In this document: positions 5,904 to 12,430 of the stretch, piece after piece
How the letters are laid out: each line of letters starts with the position of its first letter
Numbering within the stretch: position 1 is the first letter of the stretch
NCBI GenBank assembly: GCA_014728745.1
Contig: WJLC01000070.1
Location: forward strand, 1-15,912
Length of the DNA stretch: 15,912 bases
Reading direction: 5' to 3'
From: Candidatus Pacearchaeota archaeon
GTDB taxonomy: Archaea > Nanobdellota > Nanobdellia > Pacearchaeales > GW2011-AR1
Translations under genes and position numbers: made by a program
Notes under the pieces: generated by a model
Databases searched by the model: none
The model's input: only the letters and a program-made list of their open reading frames with translations
Told to the model about the DNA's origin: nothing

Positions 5904-8000
5904 ATGGCAAAAAGAGATAAAAAAAGCAAAAAGGGTATGAAAAGATTTTTAGTGTTTTCTGATCTTGATTCTACATTACTTGATGAGATATATAGTTTTG
6001 AAAAAGCTGAAAATGGATTGAAATTGCTTAAGAAGAAAAAAATTCCTTTAATTATTTGCACAAGCAAGACAAGAAAAGAGATTGAAGTTTACAGAAAAAA
6101 GATAGGCAACAAGCATCCTTTTATTTCTGAGGATGGAGGAGGGATATTTATCCCTAAGAACTATTTCAGCAAAAAAGTGGATTTTGATTATGATAAAAAG
6201 ATTAAAGGATATTATGTCATAGAATTAGGGGTTCATTACAAAAACCTTGTAAAAATTCTCCATGGCATTGAAAAAAGAAAAGAACACAAAAATGTCAAGG
6301 TTATTGCTTTTAATGATATGAGTGTTAATGATTTAATGAATGATTCTGGACTTAACAAGGAACAAGCAAGACTTGCTAAATCAAGAGAGTATGATGAGCC
6401 ATTTAAATTAATAGGGAAAAAGCCTGCAAAAGCAAAGTTTTTGAGAGCAATTAATAAAAAAGGGATGGATTATACAAAAGGAGGGAGATACTACCATATT
6501 TTGGGAGAGAATGACAAGGGTAAAGCAATTAAGATTCTTAAAAAAATTTACAAAAAAGAATTTGAATGCAATTCTAAAAATGGCAAAGCGAAGAATTCTC
6601 AGATTCAGATAAAGACAATTGGAATTGGAGATAATACAAATGATAAAGAGATGTTGAAGGCAGTGGATAAACCCTATCTAGTACAAAGGCCCAACGGAAA
6701 ATATAAATTCAAAGGCAGGAATATTAAGGGAATGAGAAAAGTTAAAGGCATAGGGCCTGTAGGGTGGAACAAGGTTATTCTGGATTTGTTTTTGGATTTA
6801 GATAATAAAAAAGCTGAAAAATTATATGGGAAAAGTTTGGAAATTCTTAAAAAATTTCAATTAAATAATGGAGCTATTTTAGCTTCTTCTCCTAAAGGGA
6901 GATATCCCTACATTTATCCAAGAGACCATGCAGTTTGCATTTTAGCTTTAATTGATGCTGAAATGTTTGGAAGAGCAAAAAATGCTTTGAAATTTGTTTT
7001 TGATAGTCAAAATAAAGAAGGAAGTTTCCCTCAAAGACTTGATAAAAAAGGAAAAGACGCAAGCTATAAGCCAATTCAATTGGATAATACTGGATTAATG
7101 TTATATTGTTTTGCGAAATATATTGAGAAGACAGATGATAAAGGATTTCTTAAAAAGTACAATAAAAAGATAAACAAGGCTGTAGATTATTTGAAATCTC
7201 AAATTTATTCTGAGATGCACAAACACAATAAAAGGAAAAGAAAAGAAAAAAAAGAAAAAAAAGAGGAAAAATATCTTTTTTTTACTCCAAATAGCATACA
7301 CGAGTTTCCACCTTATGAAAAAGGATTAGAAGTATGGGCAAATGCAACTTGCTTTGGAGCCTTGAAATTATTAAATAAAGTTAGAGGAAAAAATAAAGAC
7401 AAAATAGACTTAAAGAAATTAAAAAAATCCATGGAAAAATTCTTTTGGGATGGAAATCATTTTATTAAGACAATTAGGATAAAAGAATCTTCTTCTGTTG
7501 CTGAAGAAATAGATGCTAGTTCCTATGCTTTAGCTGATTTTGGTGTTTTTGAGGATGATAACAAAAAAATAAGAAAGAATGTCAGAGTAATTGAGAATTG
7601 CTTATGGCATAAGAAGCTTGGAGGCATTTGCAGATACGAAAAGCATATTGGAAGAAATAATGGGGGATGGGGTCCTTGGCCTCATTTCACGTTAATGTTA
7701 TGCAGGCATTTTATTAGGCTTGGCAAAAGAAAAAAAGCTGATAGATATCTTAGTTGGATTTTAGACATTTCTCAAAATCTTCAGCTTCCTGAACATATTG
7801 CAACAAAAAAAGAATTTGAAGAATGGGTCGAGGAAAGTAAAAACACAGGAACATTGAGAGAAGATAGGAAAATCATGATTAATAACATAAGAAAAAGTAA
7901 GCCTTATGAAAAAGGGCTTGCTTATTCTGTTCTTCCTCTTGCATGGCCTCATGCAGAATTTGTTAGAACTTGGAATCTTTATAAAAAAAGGTTTTTATAA
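5904..8000 (+). CDS. HAD-IIB (MPGP-like) phosphatase fused to GH15 glucoamylase-like domain
   Basis: This 698-residue protein has two enzyme parts. Residues about 12-300 are a HAD-IIB hydrolase close to mannosyl-3-phosphoglycerate phosphatases: motif I FSDLDSTLLD (nucleophile D20, acid/base D22), motif II in CTSKTR (T53), HPFISEDGGGIFIP, and motif IV GIGDNTNDKEM (D243, D247). Residues about 305-698 look like the (alpha/alpha)6 barrel of GH15 glucoamylases: YPYIYPRDHA (335-343), PYEKGLEVWANA (470-481, likely containing the general acid E475) and LPLAWPHAEFV (677-687, likely catalytic base E685). This half should release glucose from alpha-glucans or trehalose-like sugars. There is no signal peptide, so it acts inside the cell. 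A Lys-rich insertion (441-457) interrupts the barrel. The phosphatase substrate is uncertain: no mannosyl-3-phosphoglycerate synthase is in the window. The fusion is unbroken, with no stop or frameshift at the junction. The next gene follows after two bases. Confidence 0.85.
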   Translation: MAKRDKKSKKGMKRFLVFSDLDSTLLDEIYSFEKAENGLKLLKKKKIPLIICTSKTRKEIEVYRKKIGNKHPFISEDGGGIFIPKNYFSKKVDFDYDKKIKGYYVIELGVHYKNLVKILHGIEKRKEHKNVKVIAFNDMSVNDLMNDSGLNKEQARLAKSREYDEPFKLIGKKPAKAKFLRAINKKGMDYTKGGRYYHILGENDKGKAIKILKKIYKKEFECNSKNGKAKNSQIQIKTIGIGDNTNDKEMLKAVDKPYLVQRPNGKYKFKGRNIKGMRKVKGIGPVGWNKVILDLFLDLDNKKAEKLYGKSLEILKKFQLNNGAILASSPKGRYPYIYPRDHAVCILALIDAEMFGRAKNALKFVFDSQNKEGSFPQRLDKKGKDASYKPIQLDNTGLMLYCFAKYIEKTDDKGFLKKYNKKINKAVDYLKSQIYSEMHKHNKRKRKEKKEKKEEKYLFFTPNSIHEFPPYEKGLEVWANATCFGALKLLNKVRGKNKDKIDLKKLKKSMEKFFWDGNHFIKTIRIKESSSVAEEIDASSYALADFGVFEDDNKKIRKNVRVIENCLWHKKLGGICRYEKHIGRNNGGWGPWPHFTLMLCRHFIRLGKRKKADRYLSWILDISQNLQLPEHIATKKEFEEWVEESKNTGTLREDRKIMINNIRKSKPYEKGLAYSVLPLAWPHAEFVRTWNLYKKRFL
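7230..7271 (+). repeat. 42-nt polypurine tract inside the HAD-GH15 gene
   Basis: Every base from 7230 to 7271 is A or G, including two runs of eight A. It encodes the Lys/Glu-rich insertion at residues about 443-456 of the fused enzyme. Such runs are prone to polymerase slippage. Confidence 0.7.
7992..8000 (+). promoter_or_regulatory. Possible internal TATA box before the PRPP synthetase gene
   Basis: TTTTTATAA spans the end of the GH15 reading frame, identical to the operon's first TATA box (5875-5883). It is centred about 25 nt before the in-frame ATG at 8021, the second possible start of prs. If used, it would give a leaderless prs transcript independent of the glucoamylase gene. Confidence 0.3.
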
Positions 8001-8002
8001 GC

Positions 8003-8920
8003 ATGTTTCTTAAAAGAGGTATGGTAAAAAGAGGGAAAGCTAAAAATTTAGTCATAGCTTGTTCTGGTGCAAAGCACATTGCAGAGAAAATAGCTAAAAA
8101 GAGCAAATCTGCTTATGTTGAAACAGTTCTTGAGAGATTTCCTGATACAGAATTAAAAGTTAGGCTGGGAAAAAAGAGTCTGAAAGGCAAGAATGTTTAT
8201 TTGATTCAAAGTTTTTACAAGTCAGATGAAGATGAAATGGATATTAATGATAGATTAATGGAGGTTTTGTTTTCTGCTTACACTGCAAAAGAATTAAAAG
8301 CTAAAAAAATATTTCTCATTGCTCCTTACTTAGCTTATTTAAGAGAAGATAAGAGATTTGAGAAAAATGAATCCATAAACGCAAGAATTTTAGCCGAACT
8401 TTTTAAGATTTTTAATAAAGTGTATGTTTTAGAACCTCATCTTCACAGATTTAAATCTTTCACTGAATTTTTTCCAAATGCAAAAAAAATTTCATTATCT
8501 AATGAAGTTGCGACTTACATTCAGAAAAATGTGAAAAATTCAAAAAGAGAGGTTATTTTAGTTGGTCCAGATATGGAAAGTGAGCAGTGGGTCAAGCCTG
8601 TTGCAAAAAAACTAAATGCTGAGCATGTGATTCTTAAAAAAACAAGGTTTAGCTCTAGAAAAGTTAAGGTGCATGGCAAGAAAGTTTCTAAGAATAAAGT
8701 AATTGTTATTGACGATATTATTTCAACAGGTGGAACAATGATTGAAGCTGGAAGATTATTGAGGGCAAAAAAGATTTACTTTATAGGAATGCATGGTTTG
8801 TTCGCAGAAGGAGCATTAAAAAAATTGAAGAAAAAAGGCAGGGTTGTTGTTTCAAATTCAATTCCTTCTAAGGCAAGTAAATTAGATTGCACGGGTGTTT
8901 TAGCAGAGATTATAAAATGA
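8003..8920 (+). CDS. prs: Ribose-phosphate pyrophosphokinase (PRPP synthetase)
   Basis: It transfers pyrophosphate from ATP to ribose-5-phosphate, giving PRPP for purine, pyrimidine, histidine and tryptophan synthesis and for salvage. Motifs seen are FPDTE (46-50), PYLAYLREDKRF (108-119, the ATP-binding flexible region), LEPHLHR (143-149), VGPD (187-190) and the PRPP loop VIDDIISTGGTM (235-246), followed by GMHGLFAEGA (262-271). Both halves of the phosphoribosyltransferase-like fold are present and 305 aa is normal. The start could be the ATG at 8003 or the ATG at 8021; the latter lies 25 nt after a TATA-like sequence and still keeps the first strand (LVIACSGA). The stop overlaps the rpiB start in ATGA. 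It is the last step of the pathway encoded by this operon, yet the second gene in it. Confidence 0.96.
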   Translation: MFLKRGMVKRGKAKNLVIACSGAKHIAEKIAKKSKSAYVETVLERFPDTELKVRLGKKSLKGKNVYLIQSFYKSDEDEMDINDRLMEVLFSAYTAKELKAKKIFLIAPYLAYLREDKRFEKNESINARILAELFKIFNKVYVLEPHLHRFKSFTEFFPNAKKISLSNEVATYIQKNVKNSKREVILVGPDMESEQWVKPVAKKLNAEHVILKKTRFSSRKVKVHGKKVSKNKVIVIDDIISTGGTMIEAGRLLRAKKIYFIGMHGLFAEGALKKLKKKGRVVVSNSIPSKASKLDCTGVLAEIIK

Positions 8921-9429
8921 ATAAGAGAAAGAAAAAACCAAGAAAAAAAATAAAAGAGATTTTTTTAGCTAGTGACCACGCAGGCTTTGAGCTAAAAGAG
9001 AAAATTAAGGATTATCTTGGAGAGAAATACAATCCTGATGAGATAATTATAAATGATTTTGGTGCACTGGAATATGATAAAAAAGATGATTATCCTGATT
9101 TTATTGAGCCTATGCTTGAGGAAATGAATAAAAAAAGACAGTCTATAGGGATTGTTTTTGGAGGCTCAGGACAGGGAGAGGCAATATGCGCAAATAAGAT
9201 TAAGGGAATAAGGGCTGCACTGTATTATGGAGGAAGCACAAAGATTGTAGACTTATCAAGAAAGCATAATGATGCAAATGTTTTAAGCCTTGGAGCAAGG
9301 TTTGTTAAAGATAAAGAAGCTAAAAAAGCAGTTGATATTTTTTTGAAGACTGGTTTTGATGAGGGAAGGCATTTGAGAAGAATTAGAAAAATCAAAAGAA
9401 TAGAGAGAGTTGAGAGGAGAAAAGAATAA
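8917..9429 (+). CDS. rpiB: Ribose-5-phosphate isomerase B, Glu-type
   Basis: It interconverts ribulose-5-phosphate and ribose-5-phosphate and so supplies PRPP synthetase. The ATG at 8917 overlaps the prs stop in ATGA; an in-frame TTG 30 nt earlier is less likely. The protein is 170 aa, with a basic tail (NKRKKKPRKKIK) before the first strand IFLASDHAGFELKEKI. The active-site loop reads FGGSGQGEAICANKIKGIRAA. E. coli-type RpiB has Cys at the start of this loop (CGTG), whereas the mycobacterial type has GGSGxGE with a catalytic Glu; this protein is of the Glu type. SRKHNDANVLSLGARF holds the conserved His and Asn near the phosphate site. A second basic extension ends the protein. The related allose or galactose isomerases are an alternative, but the neighbours favour ribose. 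Confidence 0.95.
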   Translation: MNKRKKKPRKKIKEIFLASDHAGFELKEKIKDYLGEKYNPDEIIINDFGALEYDKKDDYPDFIEPMLEEMNKKRQSIGIVFGGSGQGEAICANKIKGIRAALYYGGSTKIVDLSRKHNDANVLSLGARFVKDKEAKKAVDIFLKTGFDEGRHLRRIRKIKRIERVERRKE

Positions 9430-9452
9430 TTAAAAAAAAATAAAAAAATAGA

Positions 9453-10109
9453 ATGAAACTACAAATTGCTTTGGATATTGATAAGAAAAAAGCCGTGAAC
9501 TTAATTAAAGATGTTCATGATGATGTTGATATAATTGAAATAGGCACCCCTTTAGTAAAGCAAGAAGGATTAGGTGTTGTTAATGAATTTAAGAAATACA
9601 ATAAACCTATTGTTGCTGATTTAAAAACAATGGATACTGGATTTTTAGAAGCAGAGATGGCTTTTAAAGCAGGAGCAAACATAAGCACTGTTTGTGGATG
9701 CGCAGACAACAATACTATTAAAGGAGCCATTAAAGCAGGAAAGAAATACAATCAAAAGGTATTAGTTGATTTAATTTCTGTTCCTAATAAAGAAGTTTCA
9801 AAGAGAACAAAAGAGATTTTAAAAATGAAACCAGGGCCTGATTATCTTTGTGTTCACACTGGAATAGATGTGCAGGAAAAAGGTGGAAGTCCTTTTTCAG
9901 ATTTAAAGAAAGTATGCAGAATTGTTAAAGGAATGAAAAGAAATACAAAAAAACCTAAGATTGCGGTTGCAGGAGGATTAAATTTGAAAAACATAAACAA
10001 AATTAAAGATTTTGAGGATGAGGTGGATATTGTTATTATTGGTTCTGCTATTACAAAAGCAAAAAACCCTTCTCGTATAATTAAATTGTTAAGAGCTAAT
10101 TTACAATGA
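9453..10109 (+). CDS. hxlA: 3-hexulose-6-phosphate synthase
   Basis: In archaea without transketolase this enzyme runs in reverse, splitting D-arabino-3-hexulose-6-phosphate into ribulose-5-phosphate and formaldehyde. It is an OMP-decarboxylase-superfamily TIM barrel of 218 aa. Motifs are ALDID at the first strand (D8), EIGTPLVKQEG (29-39), the metal-binding DLKTMD (D56, K58, D61), VHTGIDVQ (134-141, with H135), VAGGLN (172-177) and VIIGSAIT (194-201). The EIGTP and HTGID motifs separate it from OMP decarboxylase and from KGPDC decarboxylases. It starts 23 nt after rpiB and its stop overlaps the isomerase gene start (ATGA), so the two proteins are probably made in equal amounts. In some archaea the two are fused; here they are separate. 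Confidence 0.95.
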   Translation: MKLQIALDIDKKKAVNLIKDVHDDVDIIEIGTPLVKQEGLGVVNEFKKYNKPIVADLKTMDTGFLEAEMAFKAGANISTVCGCADNNTIKGAIKAGKKYNQKVLVDLISVPNKEVSKRTKEILKMKPGPDYLCVHTGIDVQEKGGSPFSDLKKVCRIVKGMKRNTKKPKIAVAGGLNLKNINKIKDFEDEVDIVIIGSAITKAKNPSRIIKLLRANLQ

Positions 10110-10633
10110 AACAAACAGACAAGACGAATAAAACCAATTTAATACTAAAAGAGATTAAAAAGGCACTTTCAGGCATTAGCAAGAGAAAAACCAAAAAGCT
10201 TGTTAATGAAATTGCAAAAGCTAATGAAGTTAATGTTATTGGCCATGGAAGAAGCTGGCATGCAGGAAAGAGTTTTGCTATGAGATTAACTCATTTGGGA
10301 TTAGATGTTGGAAGACTTGGAAAAAAGCCTGGCAAAACCAGCAATAAAGATTTAACCCTTATTATCTCTGGAAGTGGGGAAAGTAAGGATATTTTAAAAC
10401 TAGTCAAAAGTGTGAAAAAAGGAAAAATAGTTTGCATAACAATGACTGGTTCTGATGATTCAAGCATTGCTAAAAAAGCAGATTTGGTTATTGAGATAAA
10501 AGCCAGGAGATCAAAACAACCTTTGCGAAGTTTATTTGAGCAATCTGCTTTGATTTATCTTGATTCAATTGTTATGCTTTTAATGGAGAAGATGAATATT
10601 TCTGAAAAAGAAATGTGGAAGAGGCATGACTAG
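10106..10633 (+). CDS. hxlB: 6-phospho-3-hexuloisomerase
   Basis: It interconverts fructose-6-phosphate and 3-hexulose-6-phosphate, the step that feeds hexulose-phosphate synthase. It is a SIS-domain protein of 175 aa with VNVIGHGRSWHAGKSFAMRLTHLG (42-65), where family members have GxGRS and FAMRLMHLG, then IISGSGES (86-93), and LRSLFEQSALIYLDSIV (139-155), the family's conserved helix near the active site. The N-terminal 18 residues are polar and Lys/Thr-rich. ATG overlaps the hxlA stop. It is distinct from the SIS-domain phosphoglucose isomerase that follows, because it is half the size and carries the HxlB-specific FAMRL motif. Confidence 0.95.
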   Translation: MKQTDKTNKTNLILKEIKKALSGISKRKTKKLVNEIAKANEVNVIGHGRSWHAGKSFAMRLTHLGLDVGRLGKKPGKTSNKDLTLIISGSGESKDILKLVKSVKKGKIVCITMTGSDDSSIAKKADLVIEIKARRSKQPLRSLFEQSALIYLDSIVMLLMEKMNISEKEMWKRHD

Positions 10634-10646
10634 TATTTAGAAAATG

Positions 10647-10650
10647 AGGA
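10647..10650 (+). promoter_or_regulatory. Shine-Dalgarno-like site of the phosphoglucose isomerase gene
   Basis: AGGA lies 1 nt before the ATG at 10652 and 7 nt before the ATG at 10658. The spacing favours the second ATG as the true start. Confidence 0.35.
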
Positions 10651-10651
10651 A

Positions 10652-11545
10652 ATGAGAATGACTAAGAAAGGAAAAAAGAGAAAGAAATTGAAAGAATACA
10701 AAAATATGATTTTTTGTGGCATGGGAAGCAGTGCAATGCCTGGGCATGTGATAAGCTGCCTTGATTTGGCTAAGCCAGTCCATTTAGTTCAAAATAATTT
10801 TCCAAGGTGGGCAGATTCACAAACACTGTGCTTTATTGTAAGTTATTCTGGAAACACCCATGAAACAATTAAGATGTTTAAAAAAGCTAGGAAAAACAAA
10901 TGCAAAATTGTTGTTGTTACATCTGGAGGAAGATTAGAAAAGATGTGTAGAAAAAAACAGGATATTAAATTAGTAAAACTTCCAAAAGGGCTTTTGCCAA
11001 GAGAATCTCTTTTTGATTCTCTTTTTTCTATATTGGAGATTTTGAATTTGAAATTTAATGATTTGCTCAGGACCGATAAAAAGACTTTTGACCAGGCGAA
11101 AAAAATTGCAAAGAAACTCAAAAAAAGCTTGCCTAGAGTTCCTATTATTTATGTTTCTTCAGAATCCTTGAAATGCGTTGGAGTTAGATGGCAGACTCAA
11201 TTAAACGAAAACAGCAAGGTCTTAGCGCATATGAATTACTTCCCTGAATTGGCTCATAATGAGATTGAATCAGACATTCCTAAGAAATCTCAAATTATTC
11301 TAATAACTGATAAATCAAAATCCAAGCAAAGCAAGCAAGTAAAAAAATCCAAGAGAATTTTAAATTCAAATAAGAGTAGAAGCAAAATCATTGAAGTAAG
11401 GCTTGAAGGCAAAAGACTTATTGATAAGGTTATTTATGGGATTCATTTAGGAGATTTAGTTAGCAAGAATTTAGCTAAGATGAAAAATGTTAATTATAAA
11501 AAAACTCCTAGAATAGATAAGCTTCACAAATTAATGGAGAAATAA
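10652..11545 (+). CDS. Bifunctional phosphoglucose/phosphomannose isomerase
   Basis: It interconverts glucose-6-phosphate or mannose-6-phosphate and fructose-6-phosphate. This is the compact archaeal PGI/PMI family with two SIS domains. Domain 1 shows MIFCGMGSSAMPG (19-31) and IVSYSGNTHET (62-72), which binds the sugar phosphate. PKGLLPRESLF (111-121) is the typical linker. Domain 2 shows WQTQLNENSKV (180-190, base E186) and PELAHNEI (198-205, H202), matching the catalytic Glu and His of the family. The stretch at about residues 222-245 is a Lys/Ser-rich insertion not usual in relatives. At 297 aa it is slightly short because the N-terminal strand is trimmed to a Lys-rich tail. AGGA at 10647 favours the ATG at 10658 as the start. 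It lies 18 nt after hxlB, just where a fructose-6-phosphate supplier is needed. Confidence 0.93.
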   Translation: MRMTKKGKKRKKLKEYKNMIFCGMGSSAMPGHVISCLDLAKPVHLVQNNFPRWADSQTLCFIVSYSGNTHETIKMFKKARKNKCKIVVVTSGGRLEKMCRKKQDIKLVKLPKGLLPRESLFDSLFSILEILNLKFNDLLRTDKKTFDQAKKIAKKLKKSLPRVPIIYVSSESLKCVGVRWQTQLNENSKVLAHMNYFPELAHNEIESDIPKKSQIILITDKSKSKQSKQVKKSKRILNSNKSRSKIIEVRLEGKRLIDKVIYGIHLGDLVSKNLAKMKNVNYKKTPRIDKLHKLMEK

Positions 11546-11560
11546 AAAGGACTGATAAAA

Positions 11561-12430
11561 ATGAATTATTTAATTTTTGATATTGGAGGAACATATACAA
11601 GATTTGTTTTTTACAAATCAAGTAAAAAAAAGATAATTGAAAGGGTGGAGACTGTAAAGAATAAAAAATTGTATGGTTTTTTAGAGAAAACTACTAAAAA
11701 CATTCTTTCAAAATATAATTTGAAAAAGTTTGATGGTATAGTTATTTCTGCTCCTGGATCTTTGTCTTGCAAAGAATTTAAATTAATCAAGCCACCAAAT
11801 CTTCCAAAGGTAAGAAATCTTCAGCTTTCAGGTCTGAAAAAATTCACTAAAAAACTTATTTTAGAAAATGATGCAAACTGCGCAGCACTAGGAGCTTTTA
11901 AGAAATATGGCTCAGCAAAAAATAGTAATCTTGTTTGCCTTACATTAGGGACAGGGATTGGATGTGGAATAATAACTAATAAAAAACTTTACAAAGGAGA
12001 AGGAAAAGCATCTGAATTTGGACATACAACTATTGATTTCAATGGAAGAAAATGTACTTGCGGTAACATAGGATGTTTAGAAGAGTATGTATCAACTAGA
12101 GGACTTTTAAGAATAGCAAAAAACAATGGTCTTAAGGTTGATTGCTATGAACTTTATGATTTGGCTAATAAAGGAAACAAAAAAGCCCTTAAAACCTATA
12201 GAGAGTATGGGAACATTATTGCAGTTGCTTTAGTTAATATAGCAAATACTCTTGACCCTTCAGTTATTGTTCTCACAGGAGGCTTGTCTTATGCTTCAGA
12301 ATTTTTCCTTTCACATGCAAAGAAAAAAGCAAAATTAGGATATTTTGAGGGAATAAATCCTGTGATAAAATGTCATTCTGAAAATTTATCTTTAATGGGT
12401 GCCTTAGAGTTGATTAAAAATGAAAAATAA
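11561..12430 (+). CDS. ROK-family sugar kinase, probable glucokinase
   Basis: It most likely phosphorylates free glucose with ATP to glucose-6-phosphate. The fold markers are the phosphate loop DIGGTYTR (7-14), the catalytic Asp D104 in LENDANCAALGA, LTLGTGIGCGI (128-137), the sugar-binding EFGHTTID (152-159) and a structural zinc site C165, C167, C172 with H155. VLTGGLSYA near residue 240 closes the nucleotide-binding region. There is no DNA-binding domain, so it is an enzyme and not a ROK repressor. Glucose is inferred from the glucosidase genes on both sides and from the downstream isomerase; mannose or N-acetylhexosamine cannot be excluded. The stop lies inside the start of the next gene (11-nt overlap). 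Confidence 0.92.
   Translation: MNYLIFDIGGTYTRFVFYKSSKKKIIERVETVKNKKLYGFLEKTTKNILSKYNLKKFDGIVISAPGSLSCKEFKLIKPPNLPKVRNLQLSGLKKFTKKLILENDANCAALGAFKKYGSAKNSNLVCLTLGTGIGCGIITNKKLYKGEGKASEFGHTTIDFNGRKCTCGNIGCLEEYVSTRGLLRIAKNNGLKVDCYELYDLANKGNKKALKTYREYGNIIAVALVNIANTLDPSVIVLTGGLSYASEFFLSHAKKKAKLGYFEGINPVIKCHSENLSLMGALELIKNEK

Noticed and set aside
5904..6800. Confident naming of the HAD domain as mannosyl-3-phosphoglycerate phosphatase
   Set aside because: The motifs resemble that family, but no synthase partner is present and the fusion and context suggest a different sugar phosphate, so only a family-level call is made.
7101..7301. Phe-rich minus-strand frame within the GH15 domain
   Set aside because: It mirrors the polypurine tract and overlaps well-conserved GH15 motifs on the plus strand.
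8887..8916. Upstream TTG start that would lengthen rpiB by ten residues
   Set aside because: The ATG at 8917 forms an ATGA overlap with the prs stop and the protein already has a full N-terminus; the extra residues match nothing in the family.
9427..9452. A-rich spacer between rpiB and hxlA as an internal promoter or terminator
   Set aside because: The possible TATA element is only about 21 nt from the ATG in a nearly pure A stretch, and A (not T) runs on the coding strand do not act as archaeal terminators.
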